Below the pieces are notes generated by a model, which saw nothing but the letters and a program-made list of their open reading frames with translations, did not search any database and was not told where the DNA came from. A program made the translations under genes and the position numbers. 42,275 bases of DNA from Flavobacteriaceae bacterium (lineage in GTDB: Bacteria > Bacteroidota > Bacteroidia > Flavobacteriales > Flavobacteriaceae). The stretch lies in NCBI GenBank assembly GCA_947373225.1, contig CANBWX010000011.1:1-42275 (forward strand), in the 5' to 3' direction. Of this stretch, positions 7,906 through 16,671 are shown one piece after another. Each line of letters opens with the position of its first letter. Positions within the stretch are counted from its first letter, which is position 1.

Positions 7906-9069
7906 CTACTTCTGTTTCCTCCTATTTCGTTCCGCTTTTATCATCGATAATTCACGACTAGTTTGTCCTGCTACAGAAGTATTTTCTTCGGCACGACGAA
8001 TTAAGTACGGCATAACATCTTTTACAGGACCAAAAGGCAAATACTTGGCTACATTATAACCTTCTGCCGCTAAATTAAAACTAATATTATCACTCATTCC
8101 GTATAATTGCCCAAACCAAATTCTAGAATCATCTGATTTAATTCCTTTTTCTTCCATTAGATTCATCAAGAAATAAGTACTCAATTCGTTATGAGTCCCT
8201 GCGAAAACAGACATCTTATTATCTACCATATATTTCACGGCTGCATCATAATTTTCATCAGTAGCTTCTTTTGAATAACATATTGGCGATTGATAGCCCA
8301 TTTCTATAGCGCGTTCATTTTCCTTTTCCATATAAGCACCACGAACTAATTTCATTCCAATATGAAAACCTTCGGTAGTTGCTCTTTCGTGCAGTTTTTT
8401 CAAATAATCCAATCGATCCCAGCGGTACATTTGCAACGTATTGAAAACAATAGGTTTCAATTTATTGTATTTTTGCATCATTGCTTCGACTAAATTATCG
8501 ACGGCATCTTGCATCCAACTTTCTTCGCTATCAATCAAAAGTGCTACATCATTATCATAGGATGTTTTACAAACTTTATCAAATCTGTCCACTACTCTAT
8601 TCCACTCTTCGGTTTCTGCAGCATTTAATTGTTGCCCTTCTCCAACTGCTTGGTATAAATCTATGCGTCCAAAACCTGATGGTTTAAAAACGGCAAAAGG
8701 AATTGCTTTTTTTTCTTTAGCAAAATCAATAAGCTTCAATGTTTTTTCTAAAACAGCGTCGAACTGTTCTTCCTCTTCTTTTCCTTCAACAGAATAATCC
8801 AAAACTGATGAAACTCCTTTGACATACATTTTATCAACAACACTAATACAATCCTCCTCATTTACACCCCCGCAAAAATGATCGAAAACAGTAGCTCGAA
8901 TTAAACCCTCGACAGGTAAACTTGCTTTTAATGCAAAATTGGTGACAGCAGTTCCTATCCTAACAAGTGGTTGATTATCTATCAATTTAAATAGAAAATA
9001 AGCTCTATCTAGTTCGGTATCGCTTTTTAATAAGAAGGCAATTTGTGTGTTATTGAATATATTTTTCAT
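7906..9069 (-). CDS. Proline dehydrogenase (FAD-dependent)
   Basis: The 387-residue protein matches the PutA-type PRODH beta/alpha barrel: FDHFCGG (about 63-69), the FKPSGFGR strand, LLIDSEESWMQDAVD (about 181-195), GMKLVRGAYMEKE (about 238-250) and the C-terminal YLIRRAEENTSV motif whose Arg residues bind the substrate carboxylate. It oxidises proline to pyrroline-5-carboxylate, passing electrons to the quinone pool. Unlike E. coli PutA it is a stand-alone enzyme, so the P5C dehydrogenase is encoded elsewhere. The start ATG at 9069 has a TATATTTG -7 box 20 nt upstream. Confidence 0.93.
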   Translation of the reverse strand: MKNIFNNTQIAFLLKSDTELDRAYFLFKLIDNQPLVRIGTAVTNFALKASLPVEGLIRATVFDHFCGGVNEEDCISVVDKMYVKGVSSVLDYSVEGKEEEEQFDAVLEKTLKLIDFAKEKKAIPFAVFKPSGFGRIDLYQAVGEGQQLNAAETEEWNRVVDRFDKVCKTSYDNDVALLIDSEESWMQDAVDNLVEAMMQKYNKLKPIVFNTLQMYRWDRLDYLKKLHERATTEGFHIGMKLVRGAYMEKENERAIEMGYQSPICYSKEATDENYDAAVKYMVDNKMSVFAGTHNELSTYFLMNLMEEKGIKSDDSRIWFGQLYGMSDNISFNLAAEGYNVAKYLPFGPVKDVMPYLIRRAEENTSVAGQTSRELSMIKAERNRRKQK

Positions 9070-9088
9070 TTTTTGTTATATTTTTACA

Positions 9089-9096
9089 CAAATATA
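9089..9096 (-). promoter_or_regulatory. Probable -7 element of the proline dehydrogenase promoter
   Basis: The minus strand reads TATATTTG here, a TAnnTTTG match 20 nt before the ATG. The nearest upstream TTTG (9121-9124 on the complement) is 24 bp away, slightly long. Confidence 0.45.
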
Positions 9097-9161
9097 GGTA
9101 GAGTTTTGAATATTATTCAGCAAAAATTACCTTATTTTGCGCTTTCAATTAATCAAATAAT

Positions 9162-10229
9162 ATGCAATCCATTCAAGCCAATAATTATCTAGTTCATTTC
9201 AATGAAAAAGGATATAGCGCCTTAAACTCATTCATAAACGAAAGTAAATATTCGAACTTATTTGTTATCGTTGACAGCAATACAAATGAGTTTTGTTTGT
9301 CTAAATTTCTACCTTATTTAGCAACTAATCTTACTATTGAAATAGTCGAATTTGAAGCTGGTGAACCCAATAAAAATATCGAAACTTGTGTACAATTATG
9401 GAATGTATTAACAGAACTTGGCGCAGATAGAAAAAGTCTAGTAATCAATCTTGGTGGCGGTGTTGTCACTGATTTAGGTGGTTTTGTAGCATCAACATTC
9501 AAACGTGGAATTGATTTTATTCATATTCCTACCACTTTACTTTCTATGGTTGACGCCTCTGTAGGAGGAAAAACCGGTGTTGATTTAGGTAATTTAAAAA
9601 ACCAAATTGGAGTTATCAATGTACCAAAAATGGTACTTATTGACACTCAATATTTAGAGACTTTATCCAAAAAAGAAATGCGTTCCGGTCTTGCCGAAAT
9701 GCTCAAACACGGATTAATTTACGACAAAGAATATTGGGAAAAGTTCTTAGATTTAAAAGCTGTAGATTTTGCCGATTTTGATGAATTAATATACCGTTCT
9801 GTAAAAATAAAGAATGAAATAGTAATACAAGATCCAACCGAAAAGAATATTCGAAAAGCGTTGAACTTTGGTCACACTTTGGGTCACGCTATCGAAAGTT
9901 ATTTCTTGGAAAATGAAGACAAAATAAGTTTGTTGCACGGAGAAGCAATTGCTATTGGAATGATCTTGGAAAGCTATATTTCTTTAGAAAAAGATTTGAT
10001 TAACAAAGAGGAGTATAATCAAATTAAAAATGCAATAAAAGCCATTTACGATGATGTAGTTTTTGATAAAAATGACATCGAACCTATATTAGAATTGCTC
10101 ATTCACGACAAAAAAAATGAGTACGGAAATATACAATTTGCGTTGATTGATGGCATTGGAAAAATAAAAATTAATCAATCTGTTGAAAATAAATTAATTA
10201 TAAAAGCTTTCGAAGATTATAAATCTTAA
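9162..10229 (+). CDS. aroB: 3-dehydroquinate synthase
   Basis: The 355-residue protein has the full AroB signature. The NAD-binding and metal regions include the EAGEPNK segment (about 65-71), GGGVVTDLGGF (about 98-108), FIHIPTTLLSMVDASVGGKT and, near 245-255, NFGHTLGHAIE with the zinc-binding His. It converts DAHP to 3-dehydroquinate, the second step of the shikimate pathway, in the cytoplasm. Length is normal for the family. It is divergent from proline dehydrogenase and seems to stand alone, with no other aro gene nearby. Confidence 0.96.
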   Translation: MQSIQANNYLVHFNEKGYSALNSFINESKYSNLFVIVDSNTNEFCLSKFLPYLATNLTIEIVEFEAGEPNKNIETCVQLWNVLTELGADRKSLVINLGGGVVTDLGGFVASTFKRGIDFIHIPTTLLSMVDASVGGKTGVDLGNLKNQIGVINVPKMVLIDTQYLETLSKKEMRSGLAEMLKHGLIYDKEYWEKFLDLKAVDFADFDELIYRSVKIKNEIVIQDPTEKNIRKALNFGHTLGHAIESYFLENEDKISLLHGEAIAIGMILESYISLEKDLINKEEYNQIKNAIKAIYDDVVFDKNDIEPILELLIHDKKNEYGNIQFALIDGIGKIKINQSVENKLIIKAFEDYKS

Positions 10230-10247
10230 TTTTTTTAGCAAAAAGGA

Positions 10248-10278
10248 TTGCTTTGCTCTATACTATTTTTTACATTTG
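10248..10278 (+). promoter_or_regulatory. Bacteroidetes-type promoter giving a possibly leaderless transcript
   Basis: TTG at 10248-10250 and TACATTTG at 10271-10278 are 20 bp apart, a good match to the TTG-N(17-23)-TAnnTTTG consensus. The next ATG (10284) begins only 5 nt after the -7 box, about where transcription should start. Confidence 0.6.
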
Positions 10279-10283
10279 CCTCA

Positions 10284-10463
10284 ATGAAAAAAAATCAAAA
10301 CAAGAGAATTTTTAAATCGATTAAAAACGAAATCAATACGTCTTTTTCAAGATTATTGAAACGTTTTTATACTATTAAAGATACCTTTAATTTTGACATT
10401 TTTCAATATTTGAAGGCTGAAAACGAAAAGCTTCAAATTATATACGCTAATATTAGGGTTTGA
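10284..10463 (+). CDS. Small basic protein of unknown function
   Basis: From the ATG at 10284 the product has 59 residues, mostly Lys, Asn, Phe and Ile, with a net positive charge (MKKNQNKRIFKSIKNEIN at the N-terminus). It has no membrane helix and no recognised domain. A longer reading from TTG at 10248 is unlikely, because that codon is itself the -33 element of the promoter. It lies 52 nt upstream of arginine decarboxylase and could be cotranscribed with it. I do not recognise it; whether it is a protein or the start of a long leader for the decarboxylase cannot be settled here. Confidence 0.5.
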   Translation: MKKNQNKRIFKSIKNEINTSFSRLLKRFYTIKDTFNFDIFQYLKAENEKLQIIYANIRV

Positions 10464-10515
10464 ATTTTAGTTTGATTTATTTTACATTACAATAACATAA
10501 AATACTGAAAACTAA

Positions 10516-11913
10516 ATGAATACAAAATATTTTGATTTAATAAATCAAACCTATTATTTTCCCCAAGAAGAGTTTACTTTAGATAAAGATAATCTTCAGT
10601 TTCATAATATTGATTTAATGAAACTTGTAGAGAAATACGGAACTCCGCTAAAATTCACGTATTTGCCACAAATTTCCAATAACATTAACAAAGCCAAAAA
10701 CTGGTTTCGTAAATCAATGGAAAAGAACAAATATGAGGCAAAATATTACTATTGTTATTGCACCAAAAGTTCTCATTTTGAATACGTAATGAATGAAGCT
10801 TTTAAGAATAATATTCATATTGAAACTTCGTCTGCTTTTGACATTAATATTGTCGAAAATTTGATGGCTTCAGGCAAAATCAACAAAAGTACTTATGTGA
10901 TTTGTAACGGTTTCAAAAGAGATCAATACATTGAAAACATTGCTCGAATTATCAATAACGGTCATAAAAATACCATTCCAATTATTGATAATTATGAAGA
11001 ATTGGATCTTTTGCAAGAGAAAATCAAGCGAAAATTTAAAATAGGAATACGTATTGCCGCTGAGGAAGAACCCAAATTCGAATTCTATACTTCTCGTCTT
11101 GGCATTGGTTACAAAAATATAGTTCAGTTTTACAAAAAACAAATTCAAGACAATAAAAAGCTGGAACTCAAAATGTTACACTTTTTCATCAATACAGGTA
11201 TCAATGATAATGCTTATTATTGGAACGAATTAGTAAAATGTATCAAAGTGTATGTTTCCTTAAAAAAAGAATGTCCAACACTTGATAGTTTAAATATAGG
11301 TGGTGGCTTTCCGATAAAAAATTCATTAGCGTTCGAATACGATTACCAATACATGATTGACGAAATTATCAATCAAATCAAGATTGCATGTGATGAAGCC
11401 GAAGTGGATGTTCCTAATATTTTTACTGAATTTGGATCCTATACTGTTGGCGAAAGCGGAGGTGCTATTTATCAAATTTTGTATCAAAAGCAACAAAATG
11501 ATAGAGAAAAATGGAATATGATTGACTCTTCATTTATTACTACTTTACCAGATACTTGGGCGATAAATAAACGTTTTATCATGCTAGCTGTAAACCGCTG
11601 GAATGATACTTACGAAAGAGTTTTACTTGGCGGAATGACTTGTGATAGTGATGATTACTATAATTCTGAGCAAAATATGAATGCCATATATTTACCAAAA
11701 TACAATAAGGAAAAACCACTTTATATTGGCTTTTTCAACACAGGAGCTTATCAAGAAACCATAGGTGGTTACGGTGGTTTACATCACTGCTTAATTCCAG
11801 AACCCAAACATATCTTAATTGATAAGGATGAAAACGGAATATTGGCAACCGAAATTTTCTCAGAGCAACAAACTGCTGAGGATGTTTTAAAAATATTAGG
11901 TTACGCAAAATAA
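10516..11913 (+). CDS. speA: Arginine decarboxylase (short, fold-type III PLP enzyme)
   Basis: The 465-residue protein has an alanine-racemase-type PLP barrel. The PLP lysine is probably in YCTKSSHF (about 80-87), the phosphate-binding glycines are in LNIGGGFPIKN (about 258-268), and the C-terminal MTCDSDDYY carries the Cys-Asp pair of the dimer active site. It makes agmatine and CO2 from arginine, the entry to putrescine and spermidine. It is far shorter than E. coli SpeA (about 650 residues), lacking the long insert; this short form is usual in Bacteroidetes. The deoxyhypusine-synthase-like gene 93 nt downstream suggests a polyamine operon. Other diamino-acid decarboxylase activity is less likely but not excluded. 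Confidence 0.85.
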   Translation: MNTKYFDLINQTYYFPQEEFTLDKDNLQFHNIDLMKLVEKYGTPLKFTYLPQISNNINKAKNWFRKSMEKNKYEAKYYYCYCTKSSHFEYVMNEAFKNNIHIETSSAFDINIVENLMASGKINKSTYVICNGFKRDQYIENIARIINNGHKNTIPIIDNYEELDLLQEKIKRKFKIGIRIAAEEEPKFEFYTSRLGIGYKNIVQFYKKQIQDNKKLELKMLHFFINTGINDNAYYWNELVKCIKVYVSLKKECPTLDSLNIGGGFPIKNSLAFEYDYQYMIDEIINQIKIACDEAEVDVPNIFTEFGSYTVGESGGAIYQILYQKQQNDREKWNMIDSSFITTLPDTWAINKRFIMLAVNRWNDTYERVLLGGMTCDSDDYYNSEQNMNAIYLPKYNKEKPLYIGFFNTGAYQETIGGYGGLHHCLIPEPKHILIDKDENGILATEIFSEQQTAEDVLKILGYAK

Positions 11914-11950
11914 ATATATAATTAAATAATTAGTCTATTTGAAAATTTGT

Positions 11951-11958
11951 TAATTTTG
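11951..11958 (+). promoter_or_regulatory. Possible -7 element upstream of the deoxyhypusine-synthase-like gene
   Basis: TAATTTTG fits TAnnTTTG and lies 48 nt before the ATG, but no TTG sits at the right distance upstream, so it is only a candidate internal promoter. Confidence 0.3.
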
Positions 11959-12006
11959 AAATATGTTTTTCAGAATTTCAATTTTTTAAATTTTAAATTT
12001 TAAAAA

Positions 12007-12978
12007 ATGAGTAAAGGACCAATAAGTCAGTTTATCGAAAAGCATTATTTGCATTTCAACTCTGCATCTTTAGTTGATGCTGCAAAAGCATACGAACAAC
12101 AATTAGCCAATGGGGCAAAAATGATGGTAAGTATGGCTGGTGCAATGAGTACCGCCGAAATTGGGAAAATTTTTGCCGAAATAATTCGTCAAGATAAAGT
12201 TCAAATTATTTCTTGCACAGGAGCAAATCTTGAGGAAGACATAATGAATTTAGTAGCACATTCTCATTACGAAAGAGTGCCACATTATCGTGATTTGACA
12301 CCAGAAGACGAATGGGCATTGTTAGAAAGAGGATTAAACCGTGTTACGGATACTTGTATCCCAGAACACGAAGCTTTCCGACGTTTGCAAAAACACATTT
12401 ACAAAATTTGGAAAGATGCCGATGACAAAGGAGAACGCTATTTTCCACATGAATTTATGTATAAAATGTTACTTTCTGGAGTTCTTGAAGAATATTATGA
12501 AATTGACTTAAAAGACAGTTGGATGTACGCAGCTGCCGAGAAAAATTTACCTATTATTGTACCAGGATGGGAAGATAGCACCATGGGAAATATATTTGCC
12601 TCATATGTAATAAAAGGAGATTTGAAAGCTTCGACGATGAAATCCGGTATAGAATACATGGTTTATTTATCAGATTGGTATCCAAAAAACAGCCAAAATG
12701 GTGTTGGTTTTTTCCAAATTGGTGGCGGAATTGCAGGTGATTTTCCAATTTGCGTTGTTCCAATGTTATACCAAGATATGGAAATGCACGATATTCCTTT
12801 TTGGAGTTATTTTTGCCAAATCTCAGATTCAACGACTAGTTATGGTTCTTATTCTGGAGCTGTTCCAAATGAAAAAATCACTTGGGGAAAATTAGATATT
12901 AAAACCCCAAAATTTATTATCGAGTCGGATGCCACAATTGTTGCTCCGTTAATTTTTGCTTATTTGTTAGACCTATAG
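12007..12978 (+). CDS. Deoxyhypusine synthase family enzyme (bacterial)
   Basis: The 323-residue protein follows deoxyhypusine synthase along its whole length. The NAD-binding SCTGANLEED segment lies at about 72-81, FFQIGGGIAGDFP at about 237-249, and ITWGKL at 291-296 contains Lys295, which aligns with the catalytic lysine that carries the butylamine group (WGK in eukaryotes). The NAD- and spermidine-dependent chemistry is therefore probably intact. Bacteria lack eIF5A, so the likely role is polyamine transfer, for example homospermidine-type synthesis; the adjacent arginine decarboxylase supports polyamine metabolism. The actual acceptor is unknown. Confidence 0.85.
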   Translation: MSKGPISQFIEKHYLHFNSASLVDAAKAYEQQLANGAKMMVSMAGAMSTAEIGKIFAEIIRQDKVQIISCTGANLEEDIMNLVAHSHYERVPHYRDLTPEDEWALLERGLNRVTDTCIPEHEAFRRLQKHIYKIWKDADDKGERYFPHEFMYKMLLSGVLEEYYEIDLKDSWMYAAAEKNLPIIVPGWEDSTMGNIFASYVIKGDLKASTMKSGIEYMVYLSDWYPKNSQNGVGFFQIGGGIAGDFPICVVPMLYQDMEMHDIPFWSYFCQISDSTTSYGSYSGAVPNEKITWGKLDIKTPKFIIESDATIVAPLIFAYLLDL

Positions 12979-12988
12979 ACTTTATTAT

Positions 12989-13414
12989 ATGAAAAGAGTA
13001 ATTGTTGATTACGCAAAACTTACGCACGAAATTTTAAACCTTTTGGTCGAAAGATTTCCTGATGGCTATGATGATTCAAACATTATCCGTTTTAGAAATG
13101 CAAAAAACGAGTTGATTGAAGCTGTTGAAGTACGAACTGAAGACACCATTTATTTGGTAAAAGTAAGTACAAAACTTGCTGATCGAATCGAAAATTATGA
13201 TGAAGATGACGAAATAGCTGATGAAATCGAACCAATCATACCAATAAAAGGTCTTGATGATGAAGATGACGAAGATGATGAAGATGAAAATGATAACTAT
13301 GACAAACCCGAAACTGACGATGACGATGACGATTCTGATTTTGAAGAAAAAGATTTTGATGAAGAAGATGAAGATGAAGAAGATGAAGATCTTCCTAAGA
13401 AAAAGAAAAAATAA
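12989..13414 (+). CDS. Conserved protein with long acidic tail and Lys-rich end
   Basis: Residues 1-70 of 141 form a compact domain (MKRVIVDYAKLTHEILNLL, then a beta-rich part ending VSTKLADRIENY). From about residue 67 the chain is almost only Asp and Glu with a few Asn and Pro, and it closes with five lysines. I know this as a widespread Bacteroidetes hypothetical that databases often label DNA primase without basis; no primase motif is visible. The acidic tail could mimic nucleic acid or bind a basic partner (inference). It begins 10 nt after the deoxyhypusine-synthase-like gene, so the two are probably cotranscribed. Confidence 0.8.
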   Translation: MKRVIVDYAKLTHEILNLLVERFPDGYDDSNIIRFRNAKNELIEAVEVRTEDTIYLVKVSTKLADRIENYDEDDEIADEIEPIIPIKGLDDEDDEDDEDENDNYDKPETDDDDDDSDFEEKDFDEEDEDEEDEDLPKKKKK

Positions 13415-13464
13415 TATTTCAATAAAAAAAGGAACTCAAATGAGTTCCTTTTTTTATTGAAATA
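13415..13464. terminator. Long bidirectional terminator between convergent genes
   Basis: A perfect 24-bp inverted repeat (13415-13438 / 13441-13464) with only AA between the arms. The core is GGAACTCA / TGAGTTCC, flanked by A7 and T7, so it can act in both directions. It starts directly after the stop codon of the acidic-tail gene. Confidence 0.92.
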
Positions 13465-13466
13465 AA

Positions 13467-13982
13467 TTATAAATATCTTTCTCGAATTATTTTTAAATGA
13501 TGATTTTGATGTCCTGAAATTAAAAATCCAATTGCGCGAACAGAAATCATATTTTCTGAAGAAGTTCCTAAATATAATAGCTGTTTCTCAGAAAAATTTT
13601 CAAACAATAGCAATGTCGATTTTCTAACTAATTGGAATTCTCCCAATAAACTTTCAAGTGTTCGACCATTTGCATTTGCATTTGGAACATAATCATTCTC
13701 TTCAAAACCTGCCAATGGCGTTTTATCTCCTCTCCCAATTCTCAATGCTCTATATGCAAAAATACGTTCGGCATCAATAAGGTGAAGTAAAATATCCTTG
13801 ATTGTCCACTTCCCTTCCGCATAACGATATTCCAATTTTTCGTTTGGAATAGTCGAAATAAAAGAAACCATTTGGTTCAATCCTTTATCTAAACCTTCTA
13901 TCAAACTTACTTCTTCCAATGCGCTTATATAAGTAGCATTGAAAGATGAGTATTCTGATCTTGATAATTCATTTGGTTTCAT
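13467..13982 (-). CDS. DinB-like protein
   Basis: The ATG at 13982 gives 171 residues starting MKPNELSRSEYSSF, which fits the family; the in-frame ATG at 14015 would overlap the ppc stop and is not needed. Helix motifs YAEGKWTIKDILLHLIDAERIFAYRALR (about 49-76) and SGHQNHH near the C-terminus carry the His residues that bind a metal in the DinB four-helix bundle. Members include metal-dependent thiol transferases and hydrolases, but this subgroup has no assigned reaction. It lies 10 nt after ppc and is likely cotranscribed. Confidence 0.85.
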   Translation of the reverse strand: MKPNELSRSEYSSFNATYISALEEVSLIEGLDKGLNQMVSFISTIPNEKLEYRYAEGKWTIKDILLHLIDAERIFAYRALRIGRGDKTPLAGFEENDYVPNANANGRTLESLLGEFQLVRKSTLLLFENFSEKQLLYLGTSSENMISVRAIGFLISGHQNHHLKIIRERYL

Positions 13983-13992
13983 AAAATAGGAA

Positions 13993-16578
13993 TTAAGCCG
14001 AGTTTCTACTAGCATTTGTATTTCCGAAAAGAGATCGAGTTACAATTTTCTCGTATGTTTTTATCAATTCTAAATCTGGATTTTTCTCCTTAATCAATTC
14101 GTTAATTCTTAACAAAGCATATTGTTGTATTGTCAACAACGGCAATACAATACGTTCTCTTACATCAATCGAAGCTTTGCCATCAGGATAATTTTCCATT
14201 AGCTCTTTATGGCCTGCAATTTTCAATAATAATCTTTTTGTTTCCAAAAATTCATCATAAATAATTTGCCAAAAAGCACCAAATTCAGGATCTTTTTTCA
14301 TGTAAGCAGTCAAAGGGAAAAATGATTTCGCCAAGGACATCATACTGTTTTCTAATAATGTTTTAAAGAATAATGAGTTGTCATATAAGTCTTGAACTTT
14401 ATTCCATTGGTCATTATCTTCAAAAGATTTCAACGCAGAACCTACCCCAAAAAATCCAGGTACATTTTGTTTTAATTGACTCCAAGAACCCACAAAAGGA
14501 ATCGCTCTTAAATCAGCAAAATCCAAGCTCTCCGATTTGCTTCTTTTTGAAGGACGACTACCAATATTCGTTTTAGCATAATATTTTAAGGTACTCATTT
14601 GCTCCAAATAAGGAATAAATTTTGGATGATTCTTGAAACTTAAGTATTTTTCATATCCTAACTCTGCTAATTGATCTAAAATAGCAGTTTGATCTACAGT
14701 CAATTCATTTTTAGCTTTACTAAAAACCTGATTAGTAACACCCGCACTTAGTAAATTTTCTAAATTATGACGACAAGAATCTAAAGTTCCAAAATTAGAA
14801 CTAATTGTTTGTCCTTGAACCGTTACTTGAATTTCGTTGTTTTCAATTTTTGGTCCCAAAGAAGCATAGAATTTATGCGTTTTTCCTCCACCACGAGCTG
14901 GAGGTCCACCACGACCATCAAAGAAAATAGCATGAATTCCGTATTTTCTAGACATTGTAGTAAGCTCTTTTTTAGCTTTATAAATACTCCAATTCGCCAT
15001 CAAATAACCTCCGTCTTTTGTTCCGTCAGAGAAACCAAGCATTATTGTTTGCTTTTGATTCCTATTTTTCAAATGATTAGCATAAGCAGGATTAGTATAG
15101 AGTTTTTCCATAATAATATGTGCACTTTGCAAATCATCAACCGATTCGAACAAAGGAATAATATCAACCGACAAATGATCCCAGTTATTTAAATGAAAAA
15201 GAGCAAAAGTTTCCATAACATTTAGCGCACTTTCGTTGTTGCTAATGATATATCTATCAGCACCAGATTCTCCGTTTGATTCTTGAATTTTTTTAATAGC
15301 TTGTATCGATTCTAAAGTAGATTTTGTAATTTCATTATTAAATGCATTCGGATCAAGATTTCCTTTAACATTAGACAATACTTCGAATTTTTCATTTTCA
15401 CTTAATTCATAGTAGTTTTCAGGAAAAACTGTTGAACCTGAATTCAAATAAAATTGAACCACATCATCAAAAACAGCATCATGTATTTTACTGTTTTGAC
15501 GAATATCTAAAGATGCGAAATGAAAACCAAATAAGTTAACTTTTATCAATAGTGCATCTAATTCTTCTAAGTATAAAGACTGATGGCGTTCTATTATAAT
15601 TGTTTTAATTTTATTTAACTGAGTTTTAAACTCTTCTAAAGTGATGAAAATATCACCTTTAGAATAAAAAACCGAACGATATAATTTTTGTTCAAGTTCA
15701 GAAACTAAAACATCTACTTCAAAGAAAGTAAGTTTACGTTTGAGGTTTCTCATTTCGATATAATAACATTTTAATATCGAAGTTCTTAGACGTTCCGCCA
15801 CTTTTAGAGTGATTTCGGTAGTTACAAAAGGATTTCCATCACGATCTCCACCTGGCCAAAAACCAAGTTTAATCAATTGATTTTGAATAGATTCTCCATT
15901 AAATATATTCTTTTGAAGATAATGAACCATTTCTCCAGAAGTTTCATAAAACACATTTTCAAGATACCAAATCAAACTTACTGCTTCATCAAAAGGATTT
16001 GGTTTTTCGTTTTGGATAAAAGGAGTTTTCCCTAATTGAGCTAATAATTGTTTTATTTCGAGCAAGTTATTTTTACGAATTGCATCGGTCAAATCATTGA
16101 TAATTCCCAAGACTGCTCCAGGGTAAAACTGTGTTGGATGTGCCGTTAATACTGTTCTAACATTGAAGTTTTCTAAGAAATCTATCAATTCCGCTTTTCT
16201 ATTCTTGGCATCTGCTTTTTCTTTAATATCACGCAACGAACCTCTTCCTTCCATATTATTCACAACAGGGAAAGCAGCGTCCTCAATAGCATCAAAAAGA
16301 ACTATTTGACGTTCAATATATTGTATAAAACGAAACATCAAATCAATTTTCTCTGTTTCAGAGGCGCTATGAAGATATTTTTGGGCAAAAAAATCAACTA
16401 TTTCCTTAGGTGTTTCCTGTTTTTTGAAGCCAGTATCACATACATCAGTAAATAACGGAAGTAAAACCCCTGTATTATCTATAGAATCAAAAGGCAAAGT
16501 GATAAAAACACTATTGTAAATATGATATTTAGAGAGAACTTCTTGATTAAATCGTTCTATTTTTGGAAGCGTATACAT
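13993..16578 (-). CDS. ppc: Phosphoenolpyruvate carboxylase
   Basis: The 861-residue protein carries the PEPC catalytic motifs in order: LTAHPTQFYPGAVLG (the His loop, about 143-157), WPGGDRDGNPFVT (about 236-248), GFSDGTKDGGYLMANW, and FFDGRGGPPARGGGKTH (the Arg-Gly mobile loop). It makes oxaloacetate from PEP and bicarbonate, refilling the TCA cycle. Compared with E. coli, the His loop reads HPTQF where HPTE is usual, and the C-terminus is RNSA rather than NTG. Both may be normal in this branch, but they could alter allosteric behaviour. The length is typical. Confidence 0.93.
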   Translation of the reverse strand: MYTLPKIERFNQEVLSKYHIYNSVFITLPFDSIDNTGVLLPLFTDVCDTGFKKQETPKEIVDFFAQKYLHSASETEKIDLMFRFIQYIERQIVLFDAIEDAAFPVVNNMEGRGSLRDIKEKADAKNRKAELIDFLENFNVRTVLTAHPTQFYPGAVLGIINDLTDAIRKNNLLEIKQLLAQLGKTPFIQNEKPNPFDEAVSLIWYLENVFYETSGEMVHYLQKNIFNGESIQNQLIKLGFWPGGDRDGNPFVTTEITLKVAERLRTSILKCYYIEMRNLKRKLTFFEVDVLVSELEQKLYRSVFYSKGDIFITLEEFKTQLNKIKTIIIERHQSLYLEELDALLIKVNLFGFHFASLDIRQNSKIHDAVFDDVVQFYLNSGSTVFPENYYELSENEKFEVLSNVKGNLDPNAFNNEITKSTLESIQAIKKIQESNGESGADRYIISNNESALNVMETFALFHLNNWDHLSVDIIPLFESVDDLQSAHIIMEKLYTNPAYANHLKNRNQKQTIMLGFSDGTKDGGYLMANWSIYKAKKELTTMSRKYGIHAIFFDGRGGPPARGGGKTHKFYASLGPKIENNEIQVTVQGQTISSNFGTLDSCRHNLENLLSAGVTNQVFSKAKNELTVDQTAILDQLAELGYEKYLSFKNHPKFIPYLEQMSTLKYYAKTNIGSRPSKRSKSESLDFADLRAIPFVGSWSQLKQNVPGFFGVGSALKSFEDNDQWNKVQDLYDNSLFFKTLLENSMMSLAKSFFPLTAYMKKDPEFGAFWQIIYDEFLETKRLLLKIAGHKELMENYPDGKASIDVRERIVLPLLTIQQYALLRINELIKEKNPDLELIKTYEKIVTRSLFGNTNASRNSA

Positions 16579-16614
16579 ATATCTTAATTAGTTATTGTTG
16601 GTAATAGTTAGAGC

Positions 16615-16646
16615 ATAAAAAAACCCCAAGAATTCACTTGAGGTTA
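16615..16646 (-). terminator. Rho-independent terminator of the Lrp/AsnC gene
   Basis: On the minus strand AACCTCAAG pairs with CTTGGGGTT (one U-G wobble) around a 6-nt loop (complements 16637-16645 and 16622-16630), followed by seven T. It lies about 26 nt after the stop at 16672. Confidence 0.8.
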
Positions 16647-16671
16647 ACTTATTAATATAGTTATCAAGTGA

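Noticed and set aside
13254..13460. Met/Lys-rich + strand frame inside the acidic-tail gene
   Set aside because: It is the +1 reading of GAT/GAA repeats and would run through the terminator.
13983..14015. Longer start of the DinB-like protein overlapping ppc
   Set aside because: The conserved beginning is MKPNEL at 13982, and this start leaves a normal 10-nt gap to ppc.
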